This document shows, in pieces, positions 1-61,634 of a stretch of 64,000 nucleotides of DNA (positions within the stretch are counted from its first letter, which is position 1; every line of letters begins with the position of its first letter). This stretch comes from Actinostola sp. cb2023 (lineage: Eukaryota > Cnidaria > Anthozoa > Actiniaria > Actinostolidae), in the NCBI GenBank assembly GCA_033675265.1, contig JAUJYZ010001328.1, forward strand, positions 62,001 to 126,000, given 5' to 3'. The notes beneath the pieces are model-generated. The model was not told the DNA's origin, did no database searches, and saw only the letters and a program-made list of their open reading frames with translations. The position numbers were made by a program, and so were the translations under genes.

Positions 1-3
1 ATA

Positions 4-282
4 TTGTAAATGACATTTATAGGGTTTAGTATGGGATTTTGCCGTCATGAGTACAGCCTCATTCTGATGTACATCAATTTTCTAAATTGCTTAATTTCAA
101 GGTTTAACATGTTCCACTAAAAGAACATATTTATATAAGATAAGTGTAAAAGTTTTAGGACGAAATGACATGTCCTTGCGGAGTTATGAACGTTTTTAAT
201 TCTGAAAATACACCAGAACGAGGCTGTGTACGCATGACATCAAAATCCCATACTAAACTCTATAAATGTCATTTACGATATC
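4..282. mobile_element. Fold-back MITE (about 280 bp)
   Basis: The first and last 60-70 bases are inverted copies of each other: a left arm reading TGACATTTATAGGGTTTAGT and a right arm containing ACTAAACTCTATAAATGTCA. The middle is unique and non-coding. A non-autonomous inverted-repeat element is the simplest reading. The superfamily is unknown. Confidence 0.7.
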
Positions 283-680
283 TTTTGGGATTTTATCCAA
301 TACTTTTGAAATTTTCCAAAAATATTAATGAATAATTGCTTTTTCAGATGGCAGTGGTCATGTTTATGTCAAAAGATTCTAGTATCCTGATCTCGAAAAC
401 CAGCACTTGTGCATAGGGCGTATGGAGGCCAGTGCTCCCTGCAAGAACATCATAAGTGATCTCTAGTCAAAACCTAAATTCTCCTTGAGATTCTTTGAAT
501 TCAAAGGAGAATTTGGGTTTTGATCACAAGTTACTTTATACTCTGTTTTTGCAGGGACCCCTTCAATAATTATGGACAGCCACACCAAAGTTACAGAGTT
601 TACAGTAAATCCAGGCATGTAGCTACTTATAGGCAATATTGCCTCATTTCTCATTTCTATATTGTGTCATAGTGAAGAAG

Positions 681-845
681 TAGAAAACGTGGCCCAGCGT
701 GCTTTATCGAGTTATTAGAAGCACGTGGGAATTGGAAGATTAGAAGACGAGAGAAGTGCTAGGAGAAGCACGAGGTATAGCCGAGTCTTCTTCCAATTCC
801 CAAGTGTTTTTATAACTCGATAAAGCACAGCTGCCAAGTTTTCTA
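681..845. mobile_element. Palindromic MITE, GTGCTTTATCGAGTTA type
   Basis: Two arms of about 65 bp are imperfect reverse complements around a short A/G-rich loop. The left arm contains GTGCTTTATCGAGTTATTAG and the right arm contains TATAACTCGATAAAGCAC. It resembles the short palindromes at 20267, 20706, 40541 and 51563. No coding potential. Confidence 0.65.
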
Positions 846-1583
846 TTTCTTGTAAAAAAATACAATAAATTATGATTTTAAGGCAAGTTTTCAATTTTGT
901 TTGTTGCAAAAATGTTTGAATATCTGCATGTGCATGCTCTCATAGAGCATGTGGAATATGCATCCTTTGGCCAATCAGAGCACACGTTTTCATAGTTATT
1001 TTATGGCCACTGAGTTTGCCTCCTTATTCCTGGTAGGCTGGCTATGTCTCTGAAATCAGAGAATATTACTGACACTTTATTTGTTCCCAACTGAGCTCAA
1101 ACCCTGACACTAAATAGTCCTCTTCGAATTTGCAGATACAACTGTAAATTCAGACAGCAGAGGCATGTTTGCAGGGTTAGCCTCGAGTCAGTGTAAATTA
1201 TTCACAAATATCAACGAGAACGTGAACAAATGTTTAATACAAATGTTTAATACATGTAATTGGTTTAAAACATGTAAATTTTTAATATGGTTTAGATACA
1301 GTACATGTAGTTAAAAAATTAAATAGATAGATTGTTCATATTTTATACATTTATCTTAAGCTTATGCACTTAAGTTATCTATGTAAGCTTAATTATACTT
1401 TTACTTTATAAATTATACTGTAACTTTATATCTTAAATATATTTAATTTTCATTAAATACTTTATCAGTTTCGACCCCATACATGTGTACGTGTTTATAC
1501 ATGTAAATAAAATGTATTATACGGTAAATTTGTACTGCATAATTCGCTATCGATAACTATCACTAATAGTGAAGTCGACTTAC
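846..1583. other. A/T-rich stretch with no recognised feature
   Basis: I see no convincing exon, repeat or RNA gene here. If the minus-strand exon at 1584-1923 is real, this is the first part of its intron. Confidence 0.5.
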
Positions 1584-1923
1584 TTGCTTTGTCGACCCTT
1601 GAAGATCTTTCACCCGCCAACCGTAAAGGATCTTTGGAACTCTCCCGAGCCTTCGAGGTCGTGTCCAGAATAAATACAACATTAATAACGACTGTTACAC
1701 ATAATATAATCACTAACAACCATTGAACTATGCGTCCAAACAGTCCTCTTTTTCGTATTCTCAATGGAGACCGTCTACAAGGAACAGAAAGAGTGTAGAA
1801 AGCAGAACCAGGCTCGAACGGTTTGGCGTTCGGGTTTGGCCGCCAGGACGTCGACGACATTTCTGAAGATAAAAAGACCTTATCAAAGGTTTCCAGATAG
1901 CTTGGACATCTTGAGTAATTCAA
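1584..1923 (-). CDS. Putative first exon of a type II membrane protein with PAM2-like motif (partial)
   Basis: An open frame on the minus strand starts at 1923, or more likely at the ATG at 1860. It stays open to a good donor (A|GTAAGT) whose last exon base is 1584. From the ATG at 1860 the product has a 43-residue cytosolic-type tail ending in a basic cluster (R29, R30, R34, R36-R38, R43). One hydrophobic helix follows (about residues 44-65, IVQWLLVIILCVTVVINVVF), then a polar stem, which suggests type II topology. Residues 8-17 (PNPNAKPFEP) resemble the PAM2 motif that binds the MLLE domain of poly(A)-binding protein (consensus LNPxAxxFxP), but the conserved Leu is Pro. Later exons would lie beyond the left edge and were not found. 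The family is not recognised. It could be a Golgi enzyme start or an orphan membrane protein. Confidence 0.45.
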
Positions 1924-2112
1924 TTACGCCTCCATAGGAACCTAAGAAAGAATAAAAAGTGGGCCATAAAGTTCTTGGCATCTTTTATGTTCCAGTGTAT
2001 GACCGCCATATACGCCGACCATCGCCGAAAATCGCTCGCATTGAATCGGAAGTCTTCGGAAGTTACTTCGGAACAAATCGTCACGACACAGGAAGCCCGT
2101 TAAATCAACAAT

Positions 2113-2955
2113 TTCTATAGAAATTTATGCCGTAAGCTACAGTCACACTTAGGTTCCTTTTATATTTTAAGCGGAACCGTGTTGACTTCCGGTGGTCACG
2201 TGACATTTAGGGGAGAAAAATAGAAATTTGCAAATTCCTAGTGGAGATTATTTCATCTTAGAACTGACTTTGAAGCCGTTGAAAAAAGTGTCGAACAGCC
2301 ATTGAGAGTCAGCCCGCCATCATCCTCGAGTGAAGAAAACCGAATTGTAAACCGGCAATTCTGGTCGATTGCGAAGGAATCTTGATCATCAATCGTAGGT
2401 GCAGTACTGTTCATGACTTTTGAAGAGAAAAACTCACGTAGAACGACTTGTAAACCCGGTGAGCTTCCCACCATCTATTTATGTGTTGGGCTTCCTGTGT
2501 TTTATTTGATCGGCCGTTGGAAAATGATATCGCCGTGATTCACATCTAGAATTCAAGTCCTTTTGATATATTGGAGTTCTAATATTGCTTTCTAAATAAA
2601 GATTAGTATCTACATGAGTCCTGTAGGTCATTTATTTAGCGATTAGAACGGTTTTAGGGGGGTTTTGTAACTCGCTACCGGGCAAGGTAGGCTTCTCAAC
2701 CGAGTGTTATTGTTTCATGAATTTCAATATTGTCATTTTTCTCATTAACACGAAACTAAAGTCAACCATACCGGACAGATTGTTATTAAGCTCATCGAAC
2801 TTAACAATTTCACATCAAAAGAACTTTGAAATAAAAGACACCCATCAGCCCATTTACAAATTCCTGTTTTTCTCGCCTTAATGTCACGTGACTACCCGCT
2901 TAAAATATTAAGGAGTCCAAGTGTGACTTATGGCATAAATTTCTATTTCATAGTT
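2113..2955. mobile_element. Inverted-repeat element (about 840 bp)
   Basis: The ends are inverted copies. The left end has AGAAATTTATGCCGTAAGCT, then AGTCACACTTAGG and TCACGTGACATTTA. The right end has TGTCACGTGACTACC, CCAAGTGTGACTTA and TGGCATAAATTTCTATTT. The internal minus-strand open frame at 2253-2474 has no recognisable domain. I read the unit as a non-autonomous DNA transposon. Confidence 0.6.
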
Positions 2956-3065
2956 TTAAACAGCATGGAGATATTTCGGAAAATGTGATTTTCCATTTTA
3001 TCGCACGGGGGCGATTGTTAGACTTCTCCTGTTTATTTTACTTTTGGTCGGGACGCTCATTTTGA

Positions 3066-3089
3066 GGGGGGGGGGGGGGGGGGGGGGGG
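3066..3089. repeat. Poly-G tract
   Basis: An uninterrupted run of about 24 G. Length may be affected by assembly error. Confidence 0.9.
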
Positions 3090-3090
3090 T

Positions 3091-4218
3091 CGGTTTGACA
3101 CTCGGCTTTAAATAAAGTATTGACGGTATGCGCAGTATTTTGGTCGGTATATGGCCTGTAGCAGACGATTTTTAGGGGTTTGAGGAGAGGAGAAAGGGTA
3201 GGGGAAAAGGGAAGGGGAGGAAAGAAGAAACCGATAGCAACGCATTTTCAACAAAAATTCAATTTTATTTCTTAGTTTTAGCATTTAATTAGCTAGTCCC
3301 TTGATTAGACTGATTGCCAATATCTATATGTACAACACTACAAGGGTTATTCGCAACCCGAAACGGTACATTGTTTTTCTATTATTCCTTCGACAGCTTT
3401 TATTAGAGAGCACAAGTCAGTAAGAGCTAATGAGCGATAGCAGTTCAAACGATCACCGGCGACCACCACCCAGTTAGAGAACGGGAAGAATCCGCTGTCG
3501 ATCCCTAGCTATTATAATAGTATCTTCAACAGGGCTGGATCCAGGAAGTTTTGAGAGGGGTGGGGTGGGTGGGGGTCCAAATGTATATTTACTTCAAACC
3601 TGAGTCAAAACTAGATTCAAGGATAAAACAATCAATTGAACCTCAGGTATAAGAGGGGGCGGAACCCCCTGGCCCTCCCCCTGGATCCGCCGTTGTTCAA
3701 GTTCAAGAAACTGTTACTTATAGTTCATTTTATTTGCGATTTATAGAGTATTCGTGAAGAAAACATTTGAACTGATATCGTCATTATGCCGTGGCTTTCC
3801 AACATTTTTTTCCTGTCGGTGTTTACCCCTCCCCTCCCCTTCACAAAGCCAGGCAACGCGCACGAGCTATTCTTAGTTATGCTCACTCGAAGGCTGTCGT
3901 GGCTTATTATGTTCCATGAAAAGGTGACCAAGCTCAAGAATTCGTCGTGGGAAACTATGTTTGTGCACATGCGTATCCAGCTGCGATGCGCACGACTTCA
4001 AACGAACCCGTGCGCCATTCTCTAACCCTTACGTATATCATAGTCTTTAACTCTATACTTGGTCAGTTTGTCATTCGCTTTTTCCTCCATTTCTCGGTAC
4101 CTAAAACGCAGTCCAACTCACGCCTGCGTTCAGTATGGTCTGCAGTGGCCGTGGTTTCATTGTATCTATAGATAGATAGATAAGCTTGTGCCCGCAAATC
4201 GTATCGTAAGACGTCCTT
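3091..4218. other. 3' flank of UBR3; no other gene seen
   Basis: This is the region downstream of the UBR3 stop codon. A minus-strand AATAAA lies at 3734-3729, about 490 nt past the stop, and is a candidate polyadenylation signal. The short open frames on both strands look random. Confidence 0.4.
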
Positions 4219-54699
<50,481 letters not shown>

Positions 54700-54867
54700 C
54701 CCATCTCGACCATTTTCTTTCTTTGATTTTTATTTGGTACATAACATTGTGAGTGCGCATGCGTGGAGACAAAACCACAGGAACCCCAACGACACGTCTG
54801 ACACTCCTTTCCCTCCATTACAGGTCATTACAAAATTTGTACATTTTGTCCTGTCTCAGAGGATAAG
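54700..54867. promoter_or_regulatory. Bidirectional promoter between UBR3 and the AlkD-like gene
   Basis: Only 168 bp separate the two start codons, which point away from each other. TGCGCATGCG at 54754-54763 is an NRF1-type palindrome, common in CpG-type head-to-head promoters. No TATA box stands out. Core promoter and 5' UTRs must overlap here unless UTR introns exist. Confidence 0.6.
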
Positions 54868-55668
54868 ATGGGAAAGCGTAAGCTATCAAATACATCTCCT
54901 CAAGTTACTCAAAAGAGAAAGACCAAGAGAGTTTGTACGTCAGTTGGTGGGATCACTCAGGCCAAGGACACAATGTCAGTTTCACAGCTCCTCAAAAAAG
55001 TTCAACAAACTTTTATCAACACTGCAGATCCTAAAAATGCTGTTATGATGAAGAAGTACATGAGAGATCAGTTTGAGTTCCTTGGCATTAAATCACCAGT
55101 CAGAAAGTCTATAAGCAAGGAGTTTCTTCAAGTGAAGTTAAATCATTCAGATACTCGAGAATTTGTGAAATCTCTCTGGGAATTACCCCAGCGGGAATTC
55201 CAGCATTTTGGCATAGATTATCTTGATAAAAACATTAAGGCATTTGGAGACTCTGCTGAGGAATTAGAGGCTAACTTTGAGTGCATAGAGTATCTGGTAA
55301 CAAGTAAATCTTGGTGGGATACTATTGATGCCATCTCAAGCCATTTGGTGAGTTACTTGGTGAAGAAACACCCAGGTGCAGGAAAGCCTATGATGGAGAA
55401 ATGGATTAACCATGACAATATGTGGATGAGACGCACAGCTCTGTTGCATCAGTTGCCATACAAGCATGACACAGATGAGGATTTGCTGTACAGGTTTTGT
55501 ACTGCAAGAGCTGATGAAGACGAGTTCTTTATTCGAAAAGCCATGGGTTGGGCATTGAGACAGTATGCACACACCAAGCCAACTAGTGTGAAGTCATTCT
55601 TGCAGAAAAATAAGAAATTGCTAAGCAAGCTGACTTACAGGGAAGCAGCTAAACACCTGGGAATATAA
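54868..55668 (+). CDS. DNA alkylation repair protein, AlkD-like (HEAT-repeat family)
   Basis: An uninterrupted 266-residue frame. AlkD-family proteins bind DNA with HEAT-like helical repeats and excise positively charged alkylated bases such as 3- or 7-methylpurines. Family marks: SWWDTID with W150 and D154 (the AlkD catalytic Asp position), NMWMRRTALL with R189, and MGWALRQY with W228. By family knowledge these line the lesion-binding cleft, and all are kept, so the protein is probably active. The first 30 residues are Lys/Arg-rich (KRK, KRKTKR) and may direct it to the nucleus. The start follows 168 bp of shared promoter with UBR3. AATAAA at 55788 and 55800 could serve polyadenylation but lie in a MITE. 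The family is mainly bacterial, with scattered presence in simple animals and protists, and the lack of introns next to a 41-exon gene fits old horizontal transfer or retroposition. Confidence 0.93.
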   Translation: MGKRKLSNTSPQVTQKRKTKRVCTSVGGITQAKDTMSVSQLLKKVQQTFINTADPKNAVMMKKYMRDQFEFLGIKSPVRKSISKEFLQVKLNHSDTREFVKSLWELPQREFQHFGIDYLDKNIKAFGDSAEELEANFECIEYLVTSKSWWDTIDAISSHLVSYLVKKHPGAGKPMMEKWINHDNMWMRRTALLHQLPYKHDTDEDLLYRFCTARADEDEFFIRKAMGWALRQYAHTKPTSVKSFLQKNKKLLSKLTYREAAKHLGI

Positions 55669-55751
55669 GGAAATCAGCCAAATTTATCTAGAAACAAATG
55701 GCAAGAGTCAAGACACTCCAGACATGCATAAAGTGCAGGGGCAAGCGATAA

Positions 55752-55905
55752 CACCACAGGGAGCCCAAGCATAAATTCAGCAAAAAAAATAAAATTCGAA
55801 ATAAAGTATTTTTTTCCGCTATTCACCTTTGTTGTCTGTTAACTTAACCTGCCTGGTGATCATTTTTTTGCTGAATTTATGCTTGGGCTCCCTGTGATAA
55901 CACTA
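55752..55905. mobile_element. MITE with CACAGGGAGCCCAAGC ends
   Basis: CACAGGGAGCCCAAGCATAA...TTTATGCTTGGGCTCCCTGTG with inner ATTCAGCAAAAAAA / TTTTTTTGCTGAAT. Related GGGCTTCCTGTGG motifs are at 2489, 46850, 52135, 52325 and 56408. Confidence 0.75.
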
Positions 55906-56025
55906 GTGTTATTGTGTTACCAAGTTTTTAGACTTGAATCAAAGACTTATTGTTCCAATTTGTTTGTTGATATTTATCATTGTTTAATCAAAGTATTCTT
56001 AGACAGCCGCAGTTTTCTGTAACAA

Positions 56026-57128
56026 CATTTCCCCAGGGGGGGAGGGGGGGGGGGGGTACTCAGGGGTATCAGTGACAGGGAGGTGCGAATGAGGCCAAAC
56101 TTTTTAACCCCAAAAAAATCCATTACACAAAAACCCCAGGGGGGGTACTCAGGGGTATCAGTGACAGGGAGGTGCGAAGGCTTTTTTTGGGTTTGAAATT
56201 CGCGGCTTGGGACTTTTTTTGGGTTTTCATTTTTCTGGTGGACTTTTTTTGATATAAAGATTTTGCCAAGGACTTTTTTGGGGTTGATAAAAATGATATC
56301 CTACCATTCTTGATTTTATGTGGAGACAAATTGGACTTTTTTGGGGTTACGATTTTGGGGCGTTGGACTTTTTTGGGGTCTTGTTTTCACGTAATGGACT
56401 TTTTATTCGGGCTTCCTGTGGAAGCCCTGACTCTAAAAATGAGAAGCGTTCTTTGTCGTCGTTGACCTCAAATCCTGTGCATGCGCCCTGTGCCGGCCGA
56501 AGGAGACATAAAGTCTGGCCAAGAAAGATTAGAAAGCACAAACCAATCAGGGAAAGCACCGGAGGTCAAGGGGTCGAAATATAAGTCTTTTTTCGTCTGT
56601 ATCTAAATTTAGATTGAAACAGGACGCTCTAGTAGCGTGAAGCCGGACTGCTAATTAACGTTTTTACTGATATACTGTAAAGTTCGCAGTACTGAAATTG
56701 CAAGGAAAGCATGTTCTATCGAGCTCGAATCACGCAACGACGAGCAACCAAAAACTTTTTCAATCGCACTATAAGATATCTATATTTAGTTCAAATAGGT
56801 TACATTTCATTTAGAAGCCCGACTTCACGCTAGAAGAGCGTCTAGTTTTGGATTAAAATGAGTACCCCCCCTGGGACAAAAACAAGACCCCAAAAAAGTC
56901 CAACGGCCCAAAATTGTAACCCCCCAAAAGTCCAATTTTTCTCCTCATAAAATTGAGAGCGGTAGGATATCATTTTTATCAACCAAAAAAAAGTCCTTGC
57001 CAAAATCTTTATATCAAAAAAAGTCCACCAAAAAATTGATAACCCAAAAAGTCCTAAGCCGCAAATTTCAACCCCAAAAAGGTCTTCACACCTCCCCTCA
57101 CTGATACCCATGAGTACCCCCCTTGGGA
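56026..57128. mobile_element. 1.1-kb transposon with long GTACTCAGGGGTATCAGTGA arms
   Basis: About 260-bp inverted arms: left GGTACTCAGGGGTATCAGTG, GACTTTTTTGGGGTTGATAA and AATGATATCCTACC; right is their reverse complement, ending TGATACCCATGAGTACCCCC. AACATTTCC flanks both sides and may be an 8-9 bp target duplication. The left arm carries an internal partial duplication (56053 and 56141). A second insertion bounded by GGGCTTC / GAAGCCC (56408-56822) interrupts the middle. No transposase. Confidence 0.8.
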
Positions 57129-57975
57129 ACATTTCCTGTAGTAATCGTGGAGTCTGGATCAAATGTAAGTTATCTCTTTCTTTCTTAGTATTCGTTTGCT
57201 TATCTCTGTAGTTTTGTAGAAACTAACCCTTGAATGTAGGTAATTATGTATTCATTTATAGTTTTTACCGCTGGCGTTAGTGAATCTTGGTAATAAAACC
57301 ATACAATCTCGCTGTTCTACTGTCACTGAGTTGGTGGTTAATACTAGCGAACTTAGCAGTCATCACCCCGTGACTGGGAACGCGACAAGTGTTTTTTTCA
57401 TTTTGCTGGTTGTAACAATTTGTATTGCCCCTTTATTGCCCCATAATTACATTATGGTGAGTCACAGCTTGTTTACGATAGCCTGTGAACAGGCTCATAG
57501 GGAAGGGGGAAAGGAGGGGGACTGGGGAGGAGGAGGGGAAAGGAGAGCCTGAAAACCATTCCTGATACCAGAATCAGTTTTCAGATGATAAGGCAATGAT
57601 TATTATTATGGTTGATCTGATTCTACTTTATAAGGCCAGGGCTAAATCGCTTGTGAGCAACTAGCTGTGGGAGGGATAGATAACATAAGTTGTACCAGCC
57701 AGCAATCTATCAATAAACACTAATTTTATTGGAAGAAGCTTCAAATGTAAGGCAAAGATAGCACGTTAACGTTTACAAAAACACCATTTGTCACAGTAAA
57801 ATGGCAAATGCGACACATCTCAAACTAGTCACACTAAAAGCCCATTGATTTTCAACCACAATTTTTCTTGAAGACAAACAATCTAGTGTTACAAACAAAG
57901 TTGTCACATTCTTAATTTCACAGATTAAGCACAGCCTTTCAACATGTGTATTTATAATAACAGAGTGGAAAATGT
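57129..57975. other. Intergenic sequence, nothing recognised
   Basis: Between the transposon and the NDUFA4 stop codon. It contains a G-rich stretch (57505-57550) and no supportable gene. Confidence 0.5.
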
Positions 57976-60900
57976 TTATTCTTTGTCCTCATATTTGGGC
58001 CTCTCTAAAATTTTGCTGTGGTCTGTGTAACTATAGAGCTGTGAAAGGAGAGAGTGAAAGGATCAAATTAAACAAAAAAAATATTATCAGACAATAATTT
58101 ATAACAGTTTTGTACGAATCATGCAAAACAATAAAATATTACGGTAATTTTGAACTATTTAATCCATAAAAAGTGTCACGACCGTTATACATGTACAGTA
58201 GAATAACACCGTGACATGGTAGAATAACGGTCGTGCAACAACCATGCCATGGCCATCAATCCAAAAAAGTGACGGCCGTGAACCTGTCATGAACCCACCA
58301 TGAAGTGGCCGTGAACCTGCCATGAACCCACCCATCCAAGTTCTGATGGTTCTGATGTGTATGAGTGTCTGACAATTTCTTATAATTTGCTATAATCTTT
58401 CACCATGTCACGGCCATTATTCTACCATGTAAAGGCTGTTATTCTACCGTGTAATGGCCGTGAGACTTTATGTGATGGTTTAGGATTTCAATTGAATCTG
58501 TGGCATACCATGTGCCATGTTTTTTCAGTCACAGATCCTTCCTGACAATGTCTGATGTCAAGCTCAAATTAGAGTAAATGTATCAACTGTAGAAATATCA
58601 AAAAATTAAACCATGCTTATCACACAAAACCATTGAGAAAGTACTCTACTTGGCTAGTTTTTATGTTGTGTAATTTTAACACAATGGAGTAAAGAGCAAT
58701 TCCATTTTTATGTTCATTGGGTAAAGTGTGATTTGCTATTCAACATCTATATAATTTTCTCTTTCAATCAGCAGAGTTGATACTTCAGTTCGCATGACAA
58801 CAGTTGTTCCCAGGGATGCTGAATAGGATCTATACTCACCCTACGTTGCTCATTATGCTTTACGCTGTTCCATGGTTCAAATTTATTCTTTTTATCAAAG
58901 CTGCATAGAGAAAATAAAACCATAACATGATAAATATTTTGCTTTATCTCTTCAAATTTCTTCACATGTATATAAACAAAAATATGCCTTACACTGCATC
59001 TGGGTGGTACATAGCTGTACGTCCAATAAACCAGCCACAACCAACGCATCCAGCAGCAACACAAACAAACAAAGGTATAAGCTGGAATGAAAAAGGGTTA
59101 AGATCAACAGTCTTACACTGACACAGTTATTTAGCATCATTATAGGGTTCTTCATGTACCTTTTACAACTATTCTACACTGCTGCTTGTAACATTGTAAA
59201 TACTAATAAAGGGCCGGACACATGGTGCAACATTGCGCGTAACAATGCACGCAACACGTATTGTTGCAGCGTGTGTCCACCTCTGCAACATGTTGCACGC
59301 AATGTTGCAGAAGTAGAATCGAGTCCTACTTCTGCAACATTGCGAGCAACAAATTACGTCGTATTAGCGAGCGCTAGTCAATTGCGCGCAACATGTTGCA
59401 GAGGTGGACACATGCTGCAACAAAATTGCCAGCAATGTTGCGCGCAATGTTGCACCGTGTGTCCGCACCTTAAATCATGTATTGTATCTATACCTGCGCT
59501 TCCTCCAAAACCTGGCTAATTGACCAAATAGTGTAATCTGATAATTAATATTGTGATTAACCCTTATTGTGTTTTTTAAAACACAATAAAAAATAAATAA
59601 TAATAATTGCTGCGAGCGCAGCGAGCAGCGAAACTAATCTCGACATGCTTATCGACCTCGTTCCCATGCTATACCTTAGGGGCCTGGCATTAGAAGGCAG
59701 AAGCTATCTGGATTCGAGAAAAGTGTATGTCCGTCCGGATGTTTCCGGAAGGGTTTCTCCAGTAAGACATTGTGTCTTCGAAAATGTTTCGAGAAATTAC
59801 CGTCACGAAATCGGCGAAGTATCGTTTGATCGCTGTGTGGCACGTGCCTGAATCCTCCATGTTTTGGTGTGAAGATGTCGCCAAATCCTAAAGGTAAGTC
59901 TGCTTTTTCGCGAATATTATCATGTCAACCTACAATTTATTTACTTCAGGAAGTATTCATCAAGCTTATGAACAGTTTAGTAATATTTCAAGGGGAAGGC
60001 AATGTTCTTTATGAGTTTTTCAGCCCTTCTATGTGCTCAAACAATTCTAAATATCGAATTTTGGACTACCGATCGAGCGAATCGAACAGATCTTAACCGA
60101 GAGAGACAATCTTTACATCGATGCTCTTACAAGTGGAGTTATCCCAGATACTGAGACGATCAGTATTCCTGAACTATCTAACACAAACAAATCACCCACT
60201 GACGCAACCAAATCAAATCACATCAAATTATAAAATCAAACCAAACCAAACTAGTCTATATATTCCCCTTGATATACATTGTATTACTAAACCGTTAGTC
60301 ATGAGCTTGATCATGAATACTTCCAGAAGTAAATAAATTGTAGGTTGATATGATAATATTCTAGGAAAAGCAGACTTACATTTTGTACCTTTAGCGTCCC
60401 CTTCAAAACAATCTATGATTTACTCCTCTTATTCAGTTCTTATTGGATTTTAAATATTTAAAAATATTTGTAGTGGTGTAGAAGTGCATTTCCTCTTAGG
60501 CCCTGTTTACGAGGGAGGGTAACCCTAGCACTAGGGTTACCCTAGTGATAGCCCGGGTTTACAAGCGAAATTTCTAGACTAGGGTTACCCTTCTCCTCGA
60601 GTCAATTCAATTGCTTGGTAACCGCGCAAGGCTTCGTCAGGCCCTTCGTCATAACAAACAAAATGGCGGAAATGAAAAAAGTCGAGGCTTTTAAAGTCGT
60701 ACGACGACTTATATTCTTGTATAATACACAAAATGTCTTATGAAAAATGTCGCTCCACGTCTTTTTATCTTTTCGGGCTACTTTTCCTTTTGTTTTTAGC
60801 TGTCACTGACCCTACTTTTCGCTTTTCTAAATGCTTCTCGCCACTGTCTTGATCAACCGCCAAATTGTACTCGTCGATTGAAAAGGCCTGGAAACCAGTA

Positions 60901-61487
60901 AAAGTTATCCCGGGTAGGCGAGTTAACTCGGGCAAAACCGTTTACAAGGAAAAAAGATAACCCTAGTGGTAGGGTAACCCTATCCGAGTACTAGGGTTAC
61001 CCTAGCAGTAGGGTAACCCTACCAGCCTTGTAAACACGTACGCGAAAAATACAAGAAACGTACGAGACCTAGGGTAACCCTAATACTAGGGTAACCCTCC
61101 CTCCTTGTAAACAGGGCCTTTAATTTCAGATGTTCTACTCGATTTGCGAACGCAGCACTTCACTTTCTCATAGAAATTTCTAGTAAATAACAATAATAAA
61201 GTGTTAAAACACTTTAGTGTATGAGTTATGACGTAATGAACTTATGAAGTTTTATATATTTGATATACTCTATACCACTACATCAAGTTATCTTGTTTAG
61301 ATAGCACAACGGAAGAATCCAATTTCAACGCAATCATTACAACAGTGAAGAATGAACAAGCATGAACAACTGCACGTTTTTGGCGTTGAACGATTATAAT
61401 ACATATACAACTTTCAAAAACACATAAAGAATTGATAAACAAAGAAGCTTATACCTCAGGAAATCTCCTTAAATATGCCACTACCAT
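57976..61487 (-). CDS. NDUFA4: NDUFA4 (cytochrome c oxidase-associated subunit), complete 4-exon gene
   Basis: NDUFA4 is a small inner-mitochondrial-membrane protein, first assigned to complex I and now regarded as a complex IV subunit. Exons: 61487-61455 (MVVAYLRRFPE), 59081-58993, 58900-58840, 58038-57976. All phases agree and the product is 81 residues, the same length as the human protein. Exon 2 gives the single membrane helix starting LIPLFVCVAAG and ending in a YHPDA motif (human FNPD). Exon 3 gives FDKKNKFEPWN (human PEPWN). Exon 4 gives LYSYTDHSKILERPKYEDKE. The stop TAA is itself inside AATAAA (57980-57975), a possible polyadenylation signal giving a very short 3' UTR. The 2.4-kb first intron holds two MITEs. 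It is divergent from the gene at 61635. Confidence 0.93.
58170..58475. mobile_element. Inverted-repeat element rich in GTGACATGGTAGAATAACGG
   Basis: TAGAATAACGGTCGTG and CACGGCCATTATTCTACC recur in both orientations, with GGCCGTGAACCTG repeats between. Probably a degenerate fold-back element in NDUFA4 intron 3. Confidence 0.55.
59211..59470. mobile_element. GTTGCA-rich MITE (family E), copy 1
   Basis: GGCCGGACACATGGTGCAAC at the left and GTTGCACCGTGTGTCCG at the right; the centre is the palindrome TTCTGCAACATTGC / GCAATGTTGCAGAAG. Many GTTGCA/TGCAAC motifs. Sister copy at 63173. Degenerate piece at 27748-27830. Confidence 0.8.
60498..61120. mobile_element. MITE with AGGCCCTGTTTAC ends and CTAGGGTTACCCTAG palindromes
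   Basis: The ends AGGCCCTGTTTACGAGGGAG and CTCCCTCCTTGTAAACAGGGCCT are inverted. Subterminal zones are crowded with CTAGGGTTACCCTAG and AGGGTAACCCT. The motif looks telomere-like but is not a clean TTAGGG array. In NDUFA4 intron 1. Confidence 0.85.
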
Positions 61488-61634
61488 GACGATGAGGAAT
61501 TGGCTAGAAATTCAACTAGAAACAGCTCCAAATTTAGTTCGCTATCAACCAAGATGGCGTCGGATGAAGAAGTGACGTCACTAGTCCTAGACTATCACGT
61601 CCAGTTTGAGCCGATTAGAACCCAGTAAAACAAA
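61488..61634. promoter_or_regulatory. Bidirectional promoter with CRE and YY1-like site
   Basis: 147 bp lie between divergent start codons. TGACGTCA at 61573-61580 is a full CRE (CREB/ATF). AAGATGGCG at 61551-61559 matches YY1. Both are frequent in promoters of nuclear mitochondrial genes. The ATG inside the YY1-like site opens a 24-codon upstream frame (MASDEEVTSLV...) on the plus strand that ends before the main start. Confidence 0.6.

Noticed and set aside
2253..2474. 73-residue minus-strand frame (MVGSSPGLQ...)
   Set aside because: Lies wholly inside an inverted-repeat element and shows no domain or splice partner.
57280..57552. 90-residue plus-strand frame with a hydrophobic stretch
   Set aside because: No start context, domain or splice partner; the end runs into a G-rich simple sequence.
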